From: CAZVYJ01 sp964631565
GTDB lineage: Bacteria; Planctomycetota; Phycisphaerae; SM23-33
Reading direction: 5' to 3'
DNA: 64,000 nt
Assembly: GCA_964631565.1 (NCBI GenBank)
Contig: CAZVYJ010000007.1
Location: forward strand, 1 to 64,000
Below are positions 15,213-24,054 of the stretch, one piece after another. The notes under the pieces are model-generated. The model saw nothing but the letters and a program-made list of their open reading frames with translations, had not been told where the DNA came from and did no database searches. A program made the position numbers and the translations under genes. The stretch's first letter is position 1, and the number at the start of each line of letters is the position of its first letter.

Positions 15213-18200
15213 ATGATGAACCGGAACCCGTTAATGTGTGCAATACTTCTGGCGGCAGTCGGCTTGTTTGCAGGCGTGTGTTCGGCTGGGCAGGAAGTCA
15301 TTTTCTTTGATGATTTCAGCGGCTATAAGGCCACTGAACCGGCTGAACAGGCGAAGGAACTGGCCCAAAAGTGGTCCGCCGTCTCCGGTCACTGGTATGT
15401 CAAGGACGGCGTGCTGCACCAGGACGCCGGTTCGTTCGACTACGGCCTGCTGGTCAAGGACCTTTATCTGCGGTGCGATTACAGCATCGAAGCCGAGGTG
15501 CAGCTGGTCGGCGGCGGAGCCGGCGTAGGATTTTACTGGAACGTCGCTGACCAGCTCGGCGGCGCCAACGGCAATATGCTTCGCTATGACGGCACGTACC
15601 CGATAATGTACGGCTGGATGCGAGGCAACGGATTCGTCGGCACCGGCGGCGCCACCGGCTGCCTGCAGATAGACGGCAAGTGGCATACCATGCGGATGGA
15701 CGTATTCAGCAGCAAAGGCACGTTCGATCTGTACTGGGACGGCAAGAAGATAGCCGACGGAGCGGGCATGTTCCATCGCAGCGGCTACGTCGGGCTGCAG
15801 TGCTCGATGGGCCACTGCACATTCAAGAGCGTAAAAATCTCCGTCGAAAAAGGCACCGACTGGCGTGCCCAGCCCACCGGCAAGGTCGTTCCCGAATGGA
15901 TCCGCTCGGTCGGCGTGCTTCCCGACGGCAACTACGTTTATCCAGTCTGCAACCTGAACCGCATTCAGATTGTCACGCCGGACGGCAAGCTCGTGAAGGA
16001 ATTCGGCACGATGGGCCAGGGGCTTGGCCAGCTTTATCTGCCTACAGCCCTCAGCGTGGGCGGAGACGGCAAAATATACGTATCCGAGCAGGGCAACAAC
16101 CGCATCCAGATTTTCTCGTCCGACGGCCAGCCGCTGAAGATCGTCACCCCCAAGGATGACCCGCTTGGCGGCCTGAATCGGCCATTCGGCGTCGTTGCGG
16201 ACGGCAGCGGTCAAATCTGGGTCGGCGATACCCTCAACAAGCGCGTCGTGGTGATGAAGGATGACGGCACAATAGTGGCCACCATCGGCTCAGCCGCCGA
16301 CGTCGCAGCAGCCAAAGACCCCAGCATAGCCGTCAGGGAGCCGGGACAGTTTGCATCCCTCTGGCACCTCAGCTTCATCAACGGAAAAATTTATGTCGCG
16401 GATCCCTCACTCAACCGCATCCAGGCATTCGATGCATCAAATCCGGCGGCGAAGTCGGAAATTTTCGAAGTCCCCAACGCCGCCTCGATAGCATACGATC
16501 CGAAGACCCAGACATACGTCGTCGCCAACGGGCGCGGCGTGAGCCTCTATGACGCTTCGCTGAAAAAACTCATCGGCCAGTACGCTTACGACGCCGCCGG
16601 CGAGGTCTGGAGCGAGCAGGCTGTCTTCGGCGCAGACGGCAACATCGTCATTTCCGACTGGTGGAGCCATCGCATTCTTATCACCTCTCCCAAACTCACG
16701 CCGGTCAAGCCGGTCGTTTCGGACCTGACGGAGAACTCGGCCACTATCACGTGGGACACCGACCTGCCGACGGCGACGAAACTCATGGTTCTGGATACGC
16801 CGCAGCGGTCGACCTGGCCGTCATCTGTGGACTACACCAAGGCCAAAGTTGTCGGCGACGACGAGCTTACCACGCATCACGTTGTGAAGCTTACCGGCCT
16901 GAAGTCGGCTACACGGCACGTTTACGCCATAGAGTCGCCTCGCAAGATTATTCCGGCCGGCTCGCATTCAGCCGATTTCCGCTTCTGCACCAACGCCCCC
17001 GAAGGCAAGATGGCCTACTCCGAAATTCCGATAGCCATCCTGTGCTACGCCAACGTGACCTTCGAGAGCCAGAAAGACCCCAACACCGGCAAGGTTCCCG
17101 CGCCGGTCATCCGCGACGACGAATGGTTCCAGCACGCGAATACCCAGCACGAAGCGATGCGATACTTCTACTGGACCAACTCGTACTTCAGGATGGACAC
17201 GAAGTGCTACAACTACAAGGTGACCCGCCCGGTTGATTTCGGCTACCTCGGGTCGAGCAGCGAAGAAGTTTACAAGGACCTGAAAGCCCTTGCAGACAAG
17301 GAAGGCATGCAGCCGGAAGATTTCGGCGCCGTGCTGGTTATCGGCGGCAACGGCACTTACGCTTATCCGTGGCCGACTCCGTGGTGGGGCGGCAGGCTTA
17401 CCTACACGACCGGCTGCTGCTTTGCCGGCGGCGGCGACCTGTGGCTGAGCACGCATGAATTCCACCACGACACCGAGGGCTGGATGAACATGGTCGGCGA
17501 ACTGGGCCAGGGATACGTCTGCGGCGATACGCCGTGGTGCAGCCCCGGCGCTTACGGCGAAAACTTCGACTTCCTCGGCTGGACGCTCCGCGTCATGCCG
17601 ACGGCGACCTACCTGAACCTGCCTCTCGGCAAGATAGTCGTCACAGATGACAAGGACGGCGACGGCGTGCCGGACAACGAACCCCGCGCCTGCTTCGACG
17701 AGAAACGCGGCGGGACCGATCCGAACAACAAGGAAAGCTACGGCAACGGTCTGACCGATCTTCAGAACCTCACGGCCGGAACGTTCACTCCGGCCGTGCG
17801 AGGCCTGAAGCATCCGCTGGTGACAAAGCAGATAGACCTGCGGTATCCGTTCGCCATATTCGACTACAAGTTCGAGCGTCCCAAAAAGACGCCCAAAATC
17901 GACGGCACGCTGAACGACGGCGAGTGGGACGAGTTCGCCTCTTCGCCGACCCCGTGCACGCCGCACGATCCAAACACGCTTATCGGCAAGGCTTGGCCGG
18001 CCCCCGCGGGCGCGGACTACACGATGAAAACGTACCTCAACTGGGACGACGATTATGTGTACTTCGCGTTCACATCGCCGGTGAAGTTCGGCACGAGCGT
18101 CGAGCTTGACGGCAAGGGCGACGGCTACTTCCACGGCAGGGATAACCCGCGGACGTACTTCGCCATTCCTCGCGACGAGAGCGACACGAAGGCCCAGCCT

Positions 18201-18530
18201 AACACGCTCCTGCCGCCTCCGGGCGTCATGGTATGGAACAACGTTGACCCGGTCAGGCAGATCAACTGCCCCAACTGGACCAATGACATGTTCGACACCC
18301 GTGACAAGATTCAGTGGGCATGGGGCAAGGCCGCCAACGGCTGGTACGTGATTGAAGCGGCCATTCCCAAGTGCGCCAACATCGATTTTGTTCCGGCTGA
18401 CGGCCAGGAAATGGGCGTTCGCTTCTGGATCAACGGCTACCTGCCGCCGACCGAGAAGAACCCCAACCCGGTCTACATCTGGGAGATGTTTGAATCCTGC
18501 GAATACGGCCACTTCAAGCTGGTCAAGTAA
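15213..18530 (+). CDS. Large secreted multidomain protein: LamG-like, NHL propeller, Fn3, HExxH region, C-terminal CBM9/DOMON-like domain
   Basis: A 1105-residue exported protein with a signal peptide (about residues 1-26, cleavage near CSAG). Residues about 30-215 look like a concanavalin/LamG-type (DUF1080-like) domain. About 225-490 carry repeated NHL blades such as GNNRIQIFSSDG. About 500-595 resemble fibronectin type III (ENSATITWDTDLPTATKL). The central part contains STHEFHHDTEGW with an HExxH motif (H748, E749, H752), a possible zinc site. DKDGDGVPDNEP near 815 is a calcium-type loop. The last about 170 residues (KIDGTLNDGEWDE...) look like a CBM9/DOMON-type domain. AGGAG precedes the ATG. 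It could be a polysaccharide-associated metallopeptidase or a binding protein; activity is unproven. Confidence 0.75.
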   Translation: MMNRNPLMCAILLAAVGLFAGVCSAGQEVIFFDDFSGYKATEPAEQAKELAQKWSAVSGHWYVKDGVLHQDAGSFDYGLLVKDLYLRCDYSIEAEVQLVGGGAGVGFYWNVADQLGGANGNMLRYDGTYPIMYGWMRGNGFVGTGGATGCLQIDGKWHTMRMDVFSSKGTFDLYWDGKKIADGAGMFHRSGYVGLQCSMGHCTFKSVKISVEKGTDWRAQPTGKVVPEWIRSVGVLPDGNYVYPVCNLNRIQIVTPDGKLVKEFGTMGQGLGQLYLPTALSVGGDGKIYVSEQGNNRIQIFSSDGQPLKIVTPKDDPLGGLNRPFGVVADGSGQIWVGDTLNKRVVVMKDDGTIVATIGSAADVAAAKDPSIAVREPGQFASLWHLSFINGKIYVADPSLNRIQAFDASNPAAKSEIFEVPNAASIAYDPKTQTYVVANGRGVSLYDASLKKLIGQYAYDAAGEVWSEQAVFGADGNIVISDWWSHRILITSPKLTPVKPVVSDLTENSATITWDTDLPTATKLMVLDTPQRSTWPSSVDYTKAKVVGDDELTTHHVVKLTGLKSATRHVYAIESPRKIIPAGSHSADFRFCTNAPEGKMAYSEIPIAILCYANVTFESQKDPNTGKVPAPVIRDDEWFQHANTQHEAMRYFYWTNSYFRMDTKCYNYKVTRPVDFGYLGSSSEEVYKDLKALADKEGMQPEDFGAVLVIGGNGTYAYPWPTPWWGGRLTYTTGCCFAGGGDLWLSTHEFHHDTEGWMNMVGELGQGYVCGDTPWCSPGAYGENFDFLGWTLRVMPTATYLNLPLGKIVVTDDKDGDGVPDNEPRACFDEKRGGTDPNNKESYGNGLTDLQNLTAGTFTPAVRGLKHPLVTKQIDLRYPFAIFDYKFERPKKTPKIDGTLNDGEWDEFASSPTPCTPHDPNTLIGKAWPAPAGADYTMKTYLNWDDDYVYFAFTSPVKFGTSVELDGKGDGYFHGRDNPRTYFAIPRDESDTKAQPNTLLPPPGVMVWNNVDPVRQINCPNWTNDMFDTRDKIQWAWGKAANGWYVIEAAIPKCANIDFVPADGQEMGVRFWINGYLPPTEKNPNPVYIWEMFESCEYGHFKLVK

Positions 18531-18555
18531 AACGCAAGTTCATCTGATTCACCCG

Positions 18556-18583
18556 GAAGCCCCCGTACGGGGGCTTCTTTTTT
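18556..18583 (+). terminator. Rho-independent terminator
   Basis: GAAGCCCCC (18556-18564) pairs perfectly with GGGGGCTTC (18569-18577) around a GTAC loop, followed by a run of six T. It lies 25 nt after the stop of the secreted protein gene and closes that unit before the LacI-regulated cluster. Confidence 0.92.
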
Positions 18584-18610
18584 GCGCATAATCATTGATT
18601 CGCAATTATC

Positions 18611-18638
18611 TTGCCAGACCGGGCGGAAGTGCTATAAT
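18611..18638 (+). promoter_or_regulatory. Sigma-70-type promoter of the uronate cluster
   Basis: TTGCCA at 18611-18616 and a perfect TATAAT at 18633-18638 are separated by 16 nt. The expected start of transcription falls at about 18645, exactly at the beginning of the LacI-type operator region and some 60 nt before the lacI-family gene. Confidence 0.7.
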
Positions 18639-18643
18639 TAGCT

Positions 18644-18671
18644 ATGTTAGCGATAACGGCATCGATAACAT
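18644..18671. promoter_or_regulatory. Two overlapping LacI-family operator sites in an imperfect palindrome
   Basis: The region is an imperfect palindrome, with 11-bp arms ATGTTAGCGAT and ATCGATAACAT (10 of 11 pair) around 6 nt. Inside it are two 14-bp sites with the central CG typical of LacI-family operators: TGTTAGCGATAACG (18645-18658) and CGGCATCGATAACA (18657-18670), with centres 12 bp apart. They cover the predicted transcription start, so binding should repress. The regulator encoded just downstream is the obvious candidate, implying autoregulation. Confidence 0.65.
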
Positions 18672-18707
18672 GGCTATAAACGAGCAAATAAGCAGGTAAG
18701 GACGATT

Positions 18708-19736
18708 ATGAAAATGCGTTCCAGAGTGACTATTTCCGATGTCGCCAGGGAGGCCGGCGTCTCTGCCCAGACCGTATCCCGCACGCTTAACGGCAAGGGC
18801 GAGATAAGCCCCGGCACGCGGCAGCTGGTGCTCGATGTCATAGACAGGCTGGGGTACCGGCCGAGCAGCATCGCCCGCAGTCTGGCCACGAACCGCACGC
18901 TCACGCTCGGCCTTGTCGTCCCCGACATCGCCAACCCGTTTTTCCCCGAGGTCGCCAGGGGCATCGAGGATGTCGCATGGGAAGCCGGCTACGGCGTAAT
19001 CCTGTGCAACACGCTCGAGAGTCTGCCGCGCGAGGAAGCCGCCATACATTCGCTCGATGAAAAACGCGTGGACGGAATCATCGTCTGCAGCGCCCGTCTG
19101 CCGGATGAAGAACTTTTCGAGCTTCTCAGGCCGCACCGCGCCGTGGTGACGATCAACAGGAACATTCCCGAGCATATAGGCGGCACAGTCGCCATCGACG
19201 ACGCTTTCGGCTCGGCTGAGGCTGTCAGGCATCTGCTTTCCTGCGGGCGGCGGGTAATCGGATTCCTGGCAGGCCCGGCGACTTCATATTCAGGCCGGCG
19301 CCGCGGCGCCGGAATCAGTCAGGCCCTTGCGAAGGCCGGTCTGCCGGCAGCGGACGCCGGGCACGTGCCGTGCACACCGGACGTGGCGGGCGGCTACGGG
19401 GCCGCGATGAAGATGCTGCACGACAACCCGAAGATCGATTCGCTCATCTGCTACAACGACATGGTCGCGGTCGGCGCCCTGCAGGCGTGCGGCGAAACCG
19501 GGCGGCGTGTGCCGCAGGATGTCGCAGTCGTCGGCTGTGACGACACGCTTCTCGCGAGTCTTGTCCGTCCGTCGCTGACGACGCTTCGTGTCTCCAAGTA
19601 CAACCTCGGCGCCGACGCTGCGCGAATGCTGCTGCAGCGAATCGAAAAACAGAAGACAGTGCATGAAATTCTGCACAAGCCGGAACTGATTATCCGCGAC
19701 AGTGCGCCGGCCGGCGAAAGCAAAGGTGCAATATGA
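18708..19736 (+). CDS. LacI-family transcriptional regulator
   Basis: This 342-residue repressor has the normal family length. Residues of about 7-30 form the LacI HTH (VTISDVAREAGVSAQTVSRT), followed by hinge-helix sequence RPSSIARSLATNRT. The rest is a periplasmic-binding-protein-like effector domain with typical LGLVVPDIANPFFPEVARGI, VDGIIV and DVAVVGCDDT segments. It is the first gene of the uronate cluster and overlaps the SDR gene by 4 nt (ATGA), so it is co-transcribed. Operator-like sites lie directly upstream. The effector is probably a sugar acid or an intermediate of the encoded pathway; this is inferred from context. Confidence 0.92.
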   Translation: MKMRSRVTISDVAREAGVSAQTVSRTLNGKGEISPGTRQLVLDVIDRLGYRPSSIARSLATNRTLTLGLVVPDIANPFFPEVARGIEDVAWEAGYGVILCNTLESLPREEAAIHSLDEKRVDGIIVCSARLPDEELFELLRPHRAVVTINRNIPEHIGGTVAIDDAFGSAEAVRHLLSCGRRVIGFLAGPATSYSGRRRGAGISQALAKAGLPAADAGHVPCTPDVAGGYGAAMKMLHDNPKIDSLICYNDMVAVGALQACGETGRRVPQDVAVVGCDDTLLASLVRPSLTTLRVSKYNLGADAARMLLQRIEKQKTVHEILHKPELIIRDSAPAGESKGAI

Positions 19737-20560
19737 GCGCGAATACGGGTGATATTTTCAGCATTGAAGGCAAGTGCGTCGCCATCACGGGCGGGGCCGG
19801 CATACTGGGTGGCGAAATGGCGGTCAGCCTTGCCCGCCGCGGTGCGAAAATCTGCGTAATCGACTATGACGCAGTGCGCGCCAATCAGGTCGTCAAAGCA
19901 ATCGAAGGCGAAGGCAACTTCGCGATTCCAGTCCAAGCAAACGTGCTGGAAAGGGACGAAATCGCCGAGGCGTTCAGCTGTGCCGTCCAGAGCCTCGGCC
20001 GTATAGACGTGCTCATCAACGCAGCCGGCGGCAACAAAAAAGAAGCCACCTGCACGCCGCCCCAGACATTTTTCGACCTGGACGCTGAGGCCATTCGATG
20101 GGTCATGGACCTGAACTGCCTCGGCACCATTCTGCCGTCGCAGGTTTTCGGCAGGCACATGGCCGAGAGAGGCGAAGGCGTGATAATCAACATTTCGTCG
20201 ATGAACGCATTCCGCCCGCTCACCCGCATCGCTGCATACTCCGCCGCGAAGGCCGCAGTAAGCAACTTCACGCAGTGGCTCGCTGCGTACATGTGCCGAA
20301 ACCATTCCGCGAAAGTACGGGTCAACGCCATTGCGCCCGGTTTCTTCCTGACCAAACAGAACAACTTTCTGCTGATGCAGGAAAACGGCGAATTGACCGA
20401 ACGGGGCCGGCAGATCCTGGACCATACTCCCATGGGCCGTTTCGGGAGCCCCGACGACCTTATCGGCACGCTGGTCTGGCTGATTTCCGATGCGGCGAAA
20501 TTCGTGACCGGAATCGTCGTGCCCGTTGACGGCGGATTCAGCGCATACAGCGGCGTCTGA
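19733..20560 (+). CDS. SDR-family oxidoreductase, probable fructuronate reductase (D-mannonate oxidoreductase)
   Basis: A 275-residue short-chain dehydrogenase. The Rossmann glycine motif is TGGAGILGG (residues 19-27), NAAGG is at 96-100, the catalytic serine is S155 or S156, and the YxxxK pair is Y169/K173. The GGAGILGG form and the length fit the SDR-type D-mannonate oxidoreductases (the Bacillus UxuB/YjmF type), which reduce fructuronate to mannonate with NAD(P)H. The neighbouring uronate isomerase and tagaturonate/fructuronate epimerase genes support that substrate. A related SDR activity on other ketoses, such as gluconate 5-dehydrogenase, cannot be excluded from sequence. It is coupled to the regulator gene by ATGA. 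Confidence 0.8.
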   Translation: MSANTGDIFSIEGKCVAITGGAGILGGEMAVSLARRGAKICVIDYDAVRANQVVKAIEGEGNFAIPVQANVLERDEIAEAFSCAVQSLGRIDVLINAAGGNKKEATCTPPQTFFDLDAEAIRWVMDLNCLGTILPSQVFGRHMAERGEGVIINISSMNAFRPLTRIAAYSAAKAAVSNFTQWLAAYMCRNHSAKVRVNAIAPGFFLTKQNNFLLMQENGELTERGRQILDHTPMGRFGSPDDLIGTLVWLISDAAKFVTGIVVPVDGGFSAYSGV

Positions 20561-20581
20561 GCCGCATTTATCGGTGCAAAA

Positions 20582-21472
20582 ATGACAGACCATACGGAAA
20601 CATTAAAAGGGTTGAAGCGGGAAAAGGATTTCTTCATCGGCATCGATTCGGACGGATGTGCTTTTGATACGATGGAAATAAAGCACAAGGAGTGCTTCAT
20701 TCCGAACATCATCAACTCGTGGAATCTCCAGGCGGTTTCGCGGTTCGCCCGCGAGGCGGCCGAGTTCGTGAACCTCTACAGCGTTCATCGCGGCTGCAAC
20801 CGGTTCATCGCCCTCGAGCTGGTTTTCGACCTGCTCGCCGACTGGCCCGAGCCGCTGGAACGCGGCTACAGAACGCCCGAAATCGGCTCGCTGCGACAGT
20901 GGACGAGGCAGGAAACCCGCCTCGGCAACCCGGCGCTGGCTGCGAAGGTCGCCGAAACGAATGACCCCGTTCTGCGGCAGGCGCTGGAATGGTCGATAGC
21001 CGTCAACGACACGGTGAAAAAAATAGTCCGCGGCACGCCGCCGTTTCCGCATGTCCGCGAAAGTCTGCGGAAAATATTCGATCATGCCGACATCATGGTC
21101 GTCTCCGCCACGCCCGGCGATGCGCTGCAGCGGGAATGGGAGGAGTTCTCCATCTCGCAGTACGTGCGGATGATTTGCGGCCAGGAAATGGGCAGTAAGG
21201 CGGAGCATCTCAGGTACGGCGCGTGCGGCAAATATGAGCCGGAAAAAATCCTGATGATCGGCGACGCCCCCGGCGACATGAAGGCTGCAAAGCAGAACGG
21301 CGTGTGCTTCTATCCGATTAACCCCGGCCGGGAATCGGAATCATGGCAGCGGTTCTACGAGGAAGCCGCAGACAGATTCTTTGCCGGTCGATACGCCGGA
21401 GCTTACGAAGCCGCAGTCACGAAAGAATTCACGAGCAGTCTGCCTGAAATTCCCCCGTGGAAAAAACAGTAA
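20582..21472 (+). CDS. HAD-superfamily hydrolase
   Basis: This 296-residue protein carries HAD motif I, IDSDGCAFD (D22 nucleophile and D24 acid/base), motif II-like VVSATPG and motif IV ILMIGDAPGDMKAA. It is larger than simple phosphoglycolate-type phosphatases because of a helical cap of about 100 residues after motif I. It probably hydrolyses a phosphorylated sugar or sugar acid, but the substrate is unknown. Its stop codon overlaps the next ATG (TAATG), so it is translationally linked to the LarA-like gene. Confidence 0.8.
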   Translation: MTDHTETLKGLKREKDFFIGIDSDGCAFDTMEIKHKECFIPNIINSWNLQAVSRFAREAAEFVNLYSVHRGCNRFIALELVFDLLADWPEPLERGYRTPEIGSLRQWTRQETRLGNPALAAKVAETNDPVLRQALEWSIAVNDTVKKIVRGTPPFPHVRESLRKIFDHADIMVVSATPGDALQREWEEFSISQYVRMICGQEMGSKAEHLRYGACGKYEPEKILMIGDAPGDMKAAKQNGVCFYPINPGRESESWQRFYEEAADRFFAGRYAGAYEAAVTKEFTSSLPEIPPWKKQ

Positions 21473-22737
21473 TGCAGAATATCGCGGAAAATTCGGGTCT
21501 TTGGGCAAGCGCACAGACCGACGGCGGGCCGCTTGGCGAATCGCAGGTCAGGTCAGTGCTCGCAAAGGCGATGCCGCGCGCGAACCTGAAAGGCCGAAGC
21601 GTGCTGGTGGTTATCCCCGACAGCACGCGGACCGCGCCGATACCCATGATGTTCCGCCTGCTGAACGAACTGCTGGAAGGCGCGGCGGCGAAGCTGGATT
21701 ACCTCGTCGCGCTCGGCACGCATCAGCCGATGGCCGATGACGCCCTCGCCCGGTTGGTCGGGGCTGAGGTTCGCAGCGGCATGGCGGGCGGACACAATGT
21801 ATTCTGCCACAGATGGGACAGGGCGGAAACTTTCGTCGCCATCGGCGTCATCCCGGCCGGCGAGGTTGAAAAGCTGAGCGAATCGCGGCTGTCGCTGGAA
21901 GTGCCCGTCCGCGTGAACCGCCTGGTGCTGGAATACGACCGCGTTATCGTATGCGGCCCGGTGTTTCCGCACGAGGTGGTCGGCTTTTCCGGCGGCAACA
22001 AGTATTTCTTCCCGGGCGTCGCCTCGCCGGAAATCATAAACGTCACTCACTGGCTCGGCGCGCTCATCACGAGCATGCGGGTTATCGGGACAGCCGACAC
22101 GCCGGTCCGCCGGATGATAGACCATGCAGCCTCGATGATCCCGACGCCCAGGATGCTGCTCGCCATGGTGATGCACGGAGAGTCGCTGGCCGGCCTGTTC
22201 GCCGGCGACATGCAGACCGCATGGCGGGCTGCGGCGAAGCTGTCGGGCGAGCTGGACATCGTCCGCGTCAAAAAACCGTTCAGACGCGTGCTTTCGATTG
22301 TGCCGGAAATGTACGACGACCTCTGGACCGGCGCGAAGGGCATGTACAAGGTCGAGCCGGCAATCGCCGACGGCGGCGAGGTTGTCATTTACGCCCCGCA
22401 CATAACCGAGGTCAGCTACACTCACGGGCATATAATTGACCGGGTCGGATATCACGTTCGCGATTATTTCGTCTGCCAGTGGGACCGGTTCAAAAATTAT
22501 CCGTGGGGCGTCCTGGCACACTCCACTCACCTTCGCGGCGGCGGAACTTACGAAGGCGGCGTCGAGCGGCCTCGCATCAATGTCACGCTGGCGACGGGAA
22601 TACCGAAGGAGCGGTGCCGCAGAATCGGCCTGGGCTGGATGGACCCGGCCGGCATCAACATCGCCGAGTGGGAAAACCGCGAGCATGAAGGCGTAAAGGT
22701 CGTCCGCCGGGCCGGCGAAGTGCTGTTTCGGGTCTGA
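21472..22737 (+). CDS. LarA-family nickel-pincer racemase/epimerase homologue
   Basis: A 421-residue member of the LarA (DUF2088) family, whose characterised members racemise or epimerise 2-hydroxy acids with a nickel-pincer nucleotide covalently bound to lysine. The key residues are present. GTHQP holds H84, PHEVVGFSGGNK holds H167 and K177 (10 apart), and NVTH holds H193 (16 after the lysine). The last two spacings are those of H174/K184/H200 in Lactobacillus LarA. Some family members are D-gluconate 2-epimerases, which interconvert gluconate and mannonate; in this uronate cluster that activity would be logical. I chose the ATG at 21472 (TAATG with the HAD gene) over an upstream GTG. LarB/C/E cofactor genes are not in the window. 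Confidence 0.85.
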   Translation: MQNIAENSGLWASAQTDGGPLGESQVRSVLAKAMPRANLKGRSVLVVIPDSTRTAPIPMMFRLLNELLEGAAAKLDYLVALGTHQPMADDALARLVGAEVRSGMAGGHNVFCHRWDRAETFVAIGVIPAGEVEKLSESRLSLEVPVRVNRLVLEYDRVIVCGPVFPHEVVGFSGGNKYFFPGVASPEIINVTHWLGALITSMRVIGTADTPVRRMIDHAASMIPTPRMLLAMVMHGESLAGLFAGDMQTAWRAAAKLSGELDIVRVKKPFRRVLSIVPEMYDDLWTGAKGMYKVEPAIADGGEVVIYAPHITEVSYTHGHIIDRVGYHVRDYFVCQWDRFKNYPWGVLAHSTHLRGGGTYEGGVERPRINVTLATGIPKERCRRIGLGWMDPAGINIAEWENREHEGVKVVRRAGEVLFRV

Positions 22738-22754
22738 CAGAACAGGAAAATCGT

Positions 22755-24038
22755 ATGGCTAAACCAAAAAATGTTCTGGTTGCACAGTCCGGCGGGCCGT
22801 CGCCCGTCATCAATAACTCGCTGCGCGGCGTCATCGAAACCTGTTTTTCCATGCCGGAATATTTCGGCGCCGTTTACGGCGGGCGGCATGGCATCGAAGG
22901 CGTGCTGCGGGAAGAACTGATAGATTTATCGGCTCAGGACCGCCAGGAGATATCGCTTCTGCGGAACACGCCGGCTGCCGGCGCCATCGGCACGTGCCGC
23001 TACAAGATAAAACAGGACCAGCAGGAGGACTTCGATCGCATCATAGATGTTTTCCGCGCACATGACATCGGCTGGTTTTTCTATATCGGCGGCAACGATT
23101 CTATGGACACCGCCCACAAGGTCGCGCGTCTGGCCGCCGCAAAAGGTCTGGAGGTCGTCAGCACCGGCGTTCCGAAAACCATTGACAACGACGTGGGCGA
23201 CGGCGAGTTCAAGCTGGTTGACCACACGCCCGGCTTCGGCAGCGTCGCGAGATACTGGGCGCTGACGGTCCAGAACGCCAACGAGGAAAACGCCGGCTCA
23301 TGCCCGGCCGACCCGGTGCTGGTCATGCAGGCTATGGGGCGCAAGATCGGCTTCATACCCGCAGCCGCCCGGCTGGCAGACCCGGACCGTGAAATGCCGA
23401 TGCTGATTTTTCTCAGCGAAGCTCGCCTGACGCTGCAGAACATCGCCGACTCGGTGAACGACATGCTCAAAAAACGCGGCAGGGCGATGGTGGTAATCGG
23501 CGAGGGCTTCGATGTCGGCCCGCTCGGCGAGCGGAAGGACTCGTTCGGGCACACCATGTTTTCCGCAAGCCGAACGACCGTAGAGCAGATTGTCGTCAAT
23601 TATCTCAATGATGCCGGTCTGCCTGCCCGCGGAAACATACCCGGCACGGACCAGAGGCACAACATGATTTACGCATCGATGATCGATCTCGACGAGGCGT
23701 ATAAAGTCGCGCAGAAGGCGGTGCACATTGCCGTCAAGGACGGCTCGGGCTGGATGTCCACGATTATCCGCGAACCCGGCTACGCCTACCGCATCCGCTA
23801 CGACAGGGTTCCGCTGGAGATTGTCGCCAACTCCGAGCGGGCGTTCCCGCAGAAGTGGCTGTCGCCGGAAAAAACCGACGTGACCGACGACTTCGTCCGC
23901 TACGCCCGCCCGCTCATCGGCGAGGACTGGCCCGCCGTCCCGCTCGCAGACGGAATTCAGCGGTTCGCGCGCATCAGGCCGATTTTCGCGGAAAAAAAAT
24001 TGCCGCCTTACGTGCCGCAGATGCACAGGAAATCTTAA
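22755..24038 (+). CDS. 6-phosphofructokinase, pyrophosphate-dependent type
   Basis: This 427-residue phosphofructokinase has the N-terminal [11 protein letters not shown] loop, GGNDSMDTA at residues 112-120 and PKTIDND at 140-146. ATP-dependent enzymes have GGDGS where this has GGNDS, and the lysine in PKTIDND is the usual marker of pyrophosphate use. It would interconvert fructose-6-phosphate and fructose-1,6-bisphosphate reversibly. AGGAAAA precedes the ATG. In the cluster it pairs naturally with the class II aldolase further downstream. A role on sedoheptulose-7-phosphate is known for some PPi-PFKs and would suit a pentose-phosphate-based route. Confidence 0.88.
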   Translation: MAKPKNVLVAQSGGPSPVINNSLRGVIETCFSMPEYFGAVYGGRHGIEGVLREELIDLSAQDRQEISLLRNTPAAGAIGTCRYKIKQDQQEDFDRIIDVFRAHDIGWFFYIGGNDSMDTAHKVARLAAAKGLEVVSTGVPKTIDNDVGDGEFKLVDHTPGFGSVARYWALTVQNANEENAGSCPADPVLVMQAMGRKIGFIPAAARLADPDREMPMLIFLSEARLTLQNIADSVNDMLKKRGRAMVVIGEGFDVGPLGERKDSFGHTMFSASRTTVEQIVVNYLNDAGLPARGNIPGTDQRHNMIYASMIDLDEAYKVAQKAVHIAVKDGSGWMSTIIREPGYAYRIRYDRVPLEIVANSERAFPQKWLSPEKTDVTDDFVRYARPLIGEDWPAVPLADGIQRFARIRPIFAEKKLPPYVPQMHRKS

Positions 24039-24054
24039 TCAGGAGCTTTCATCA

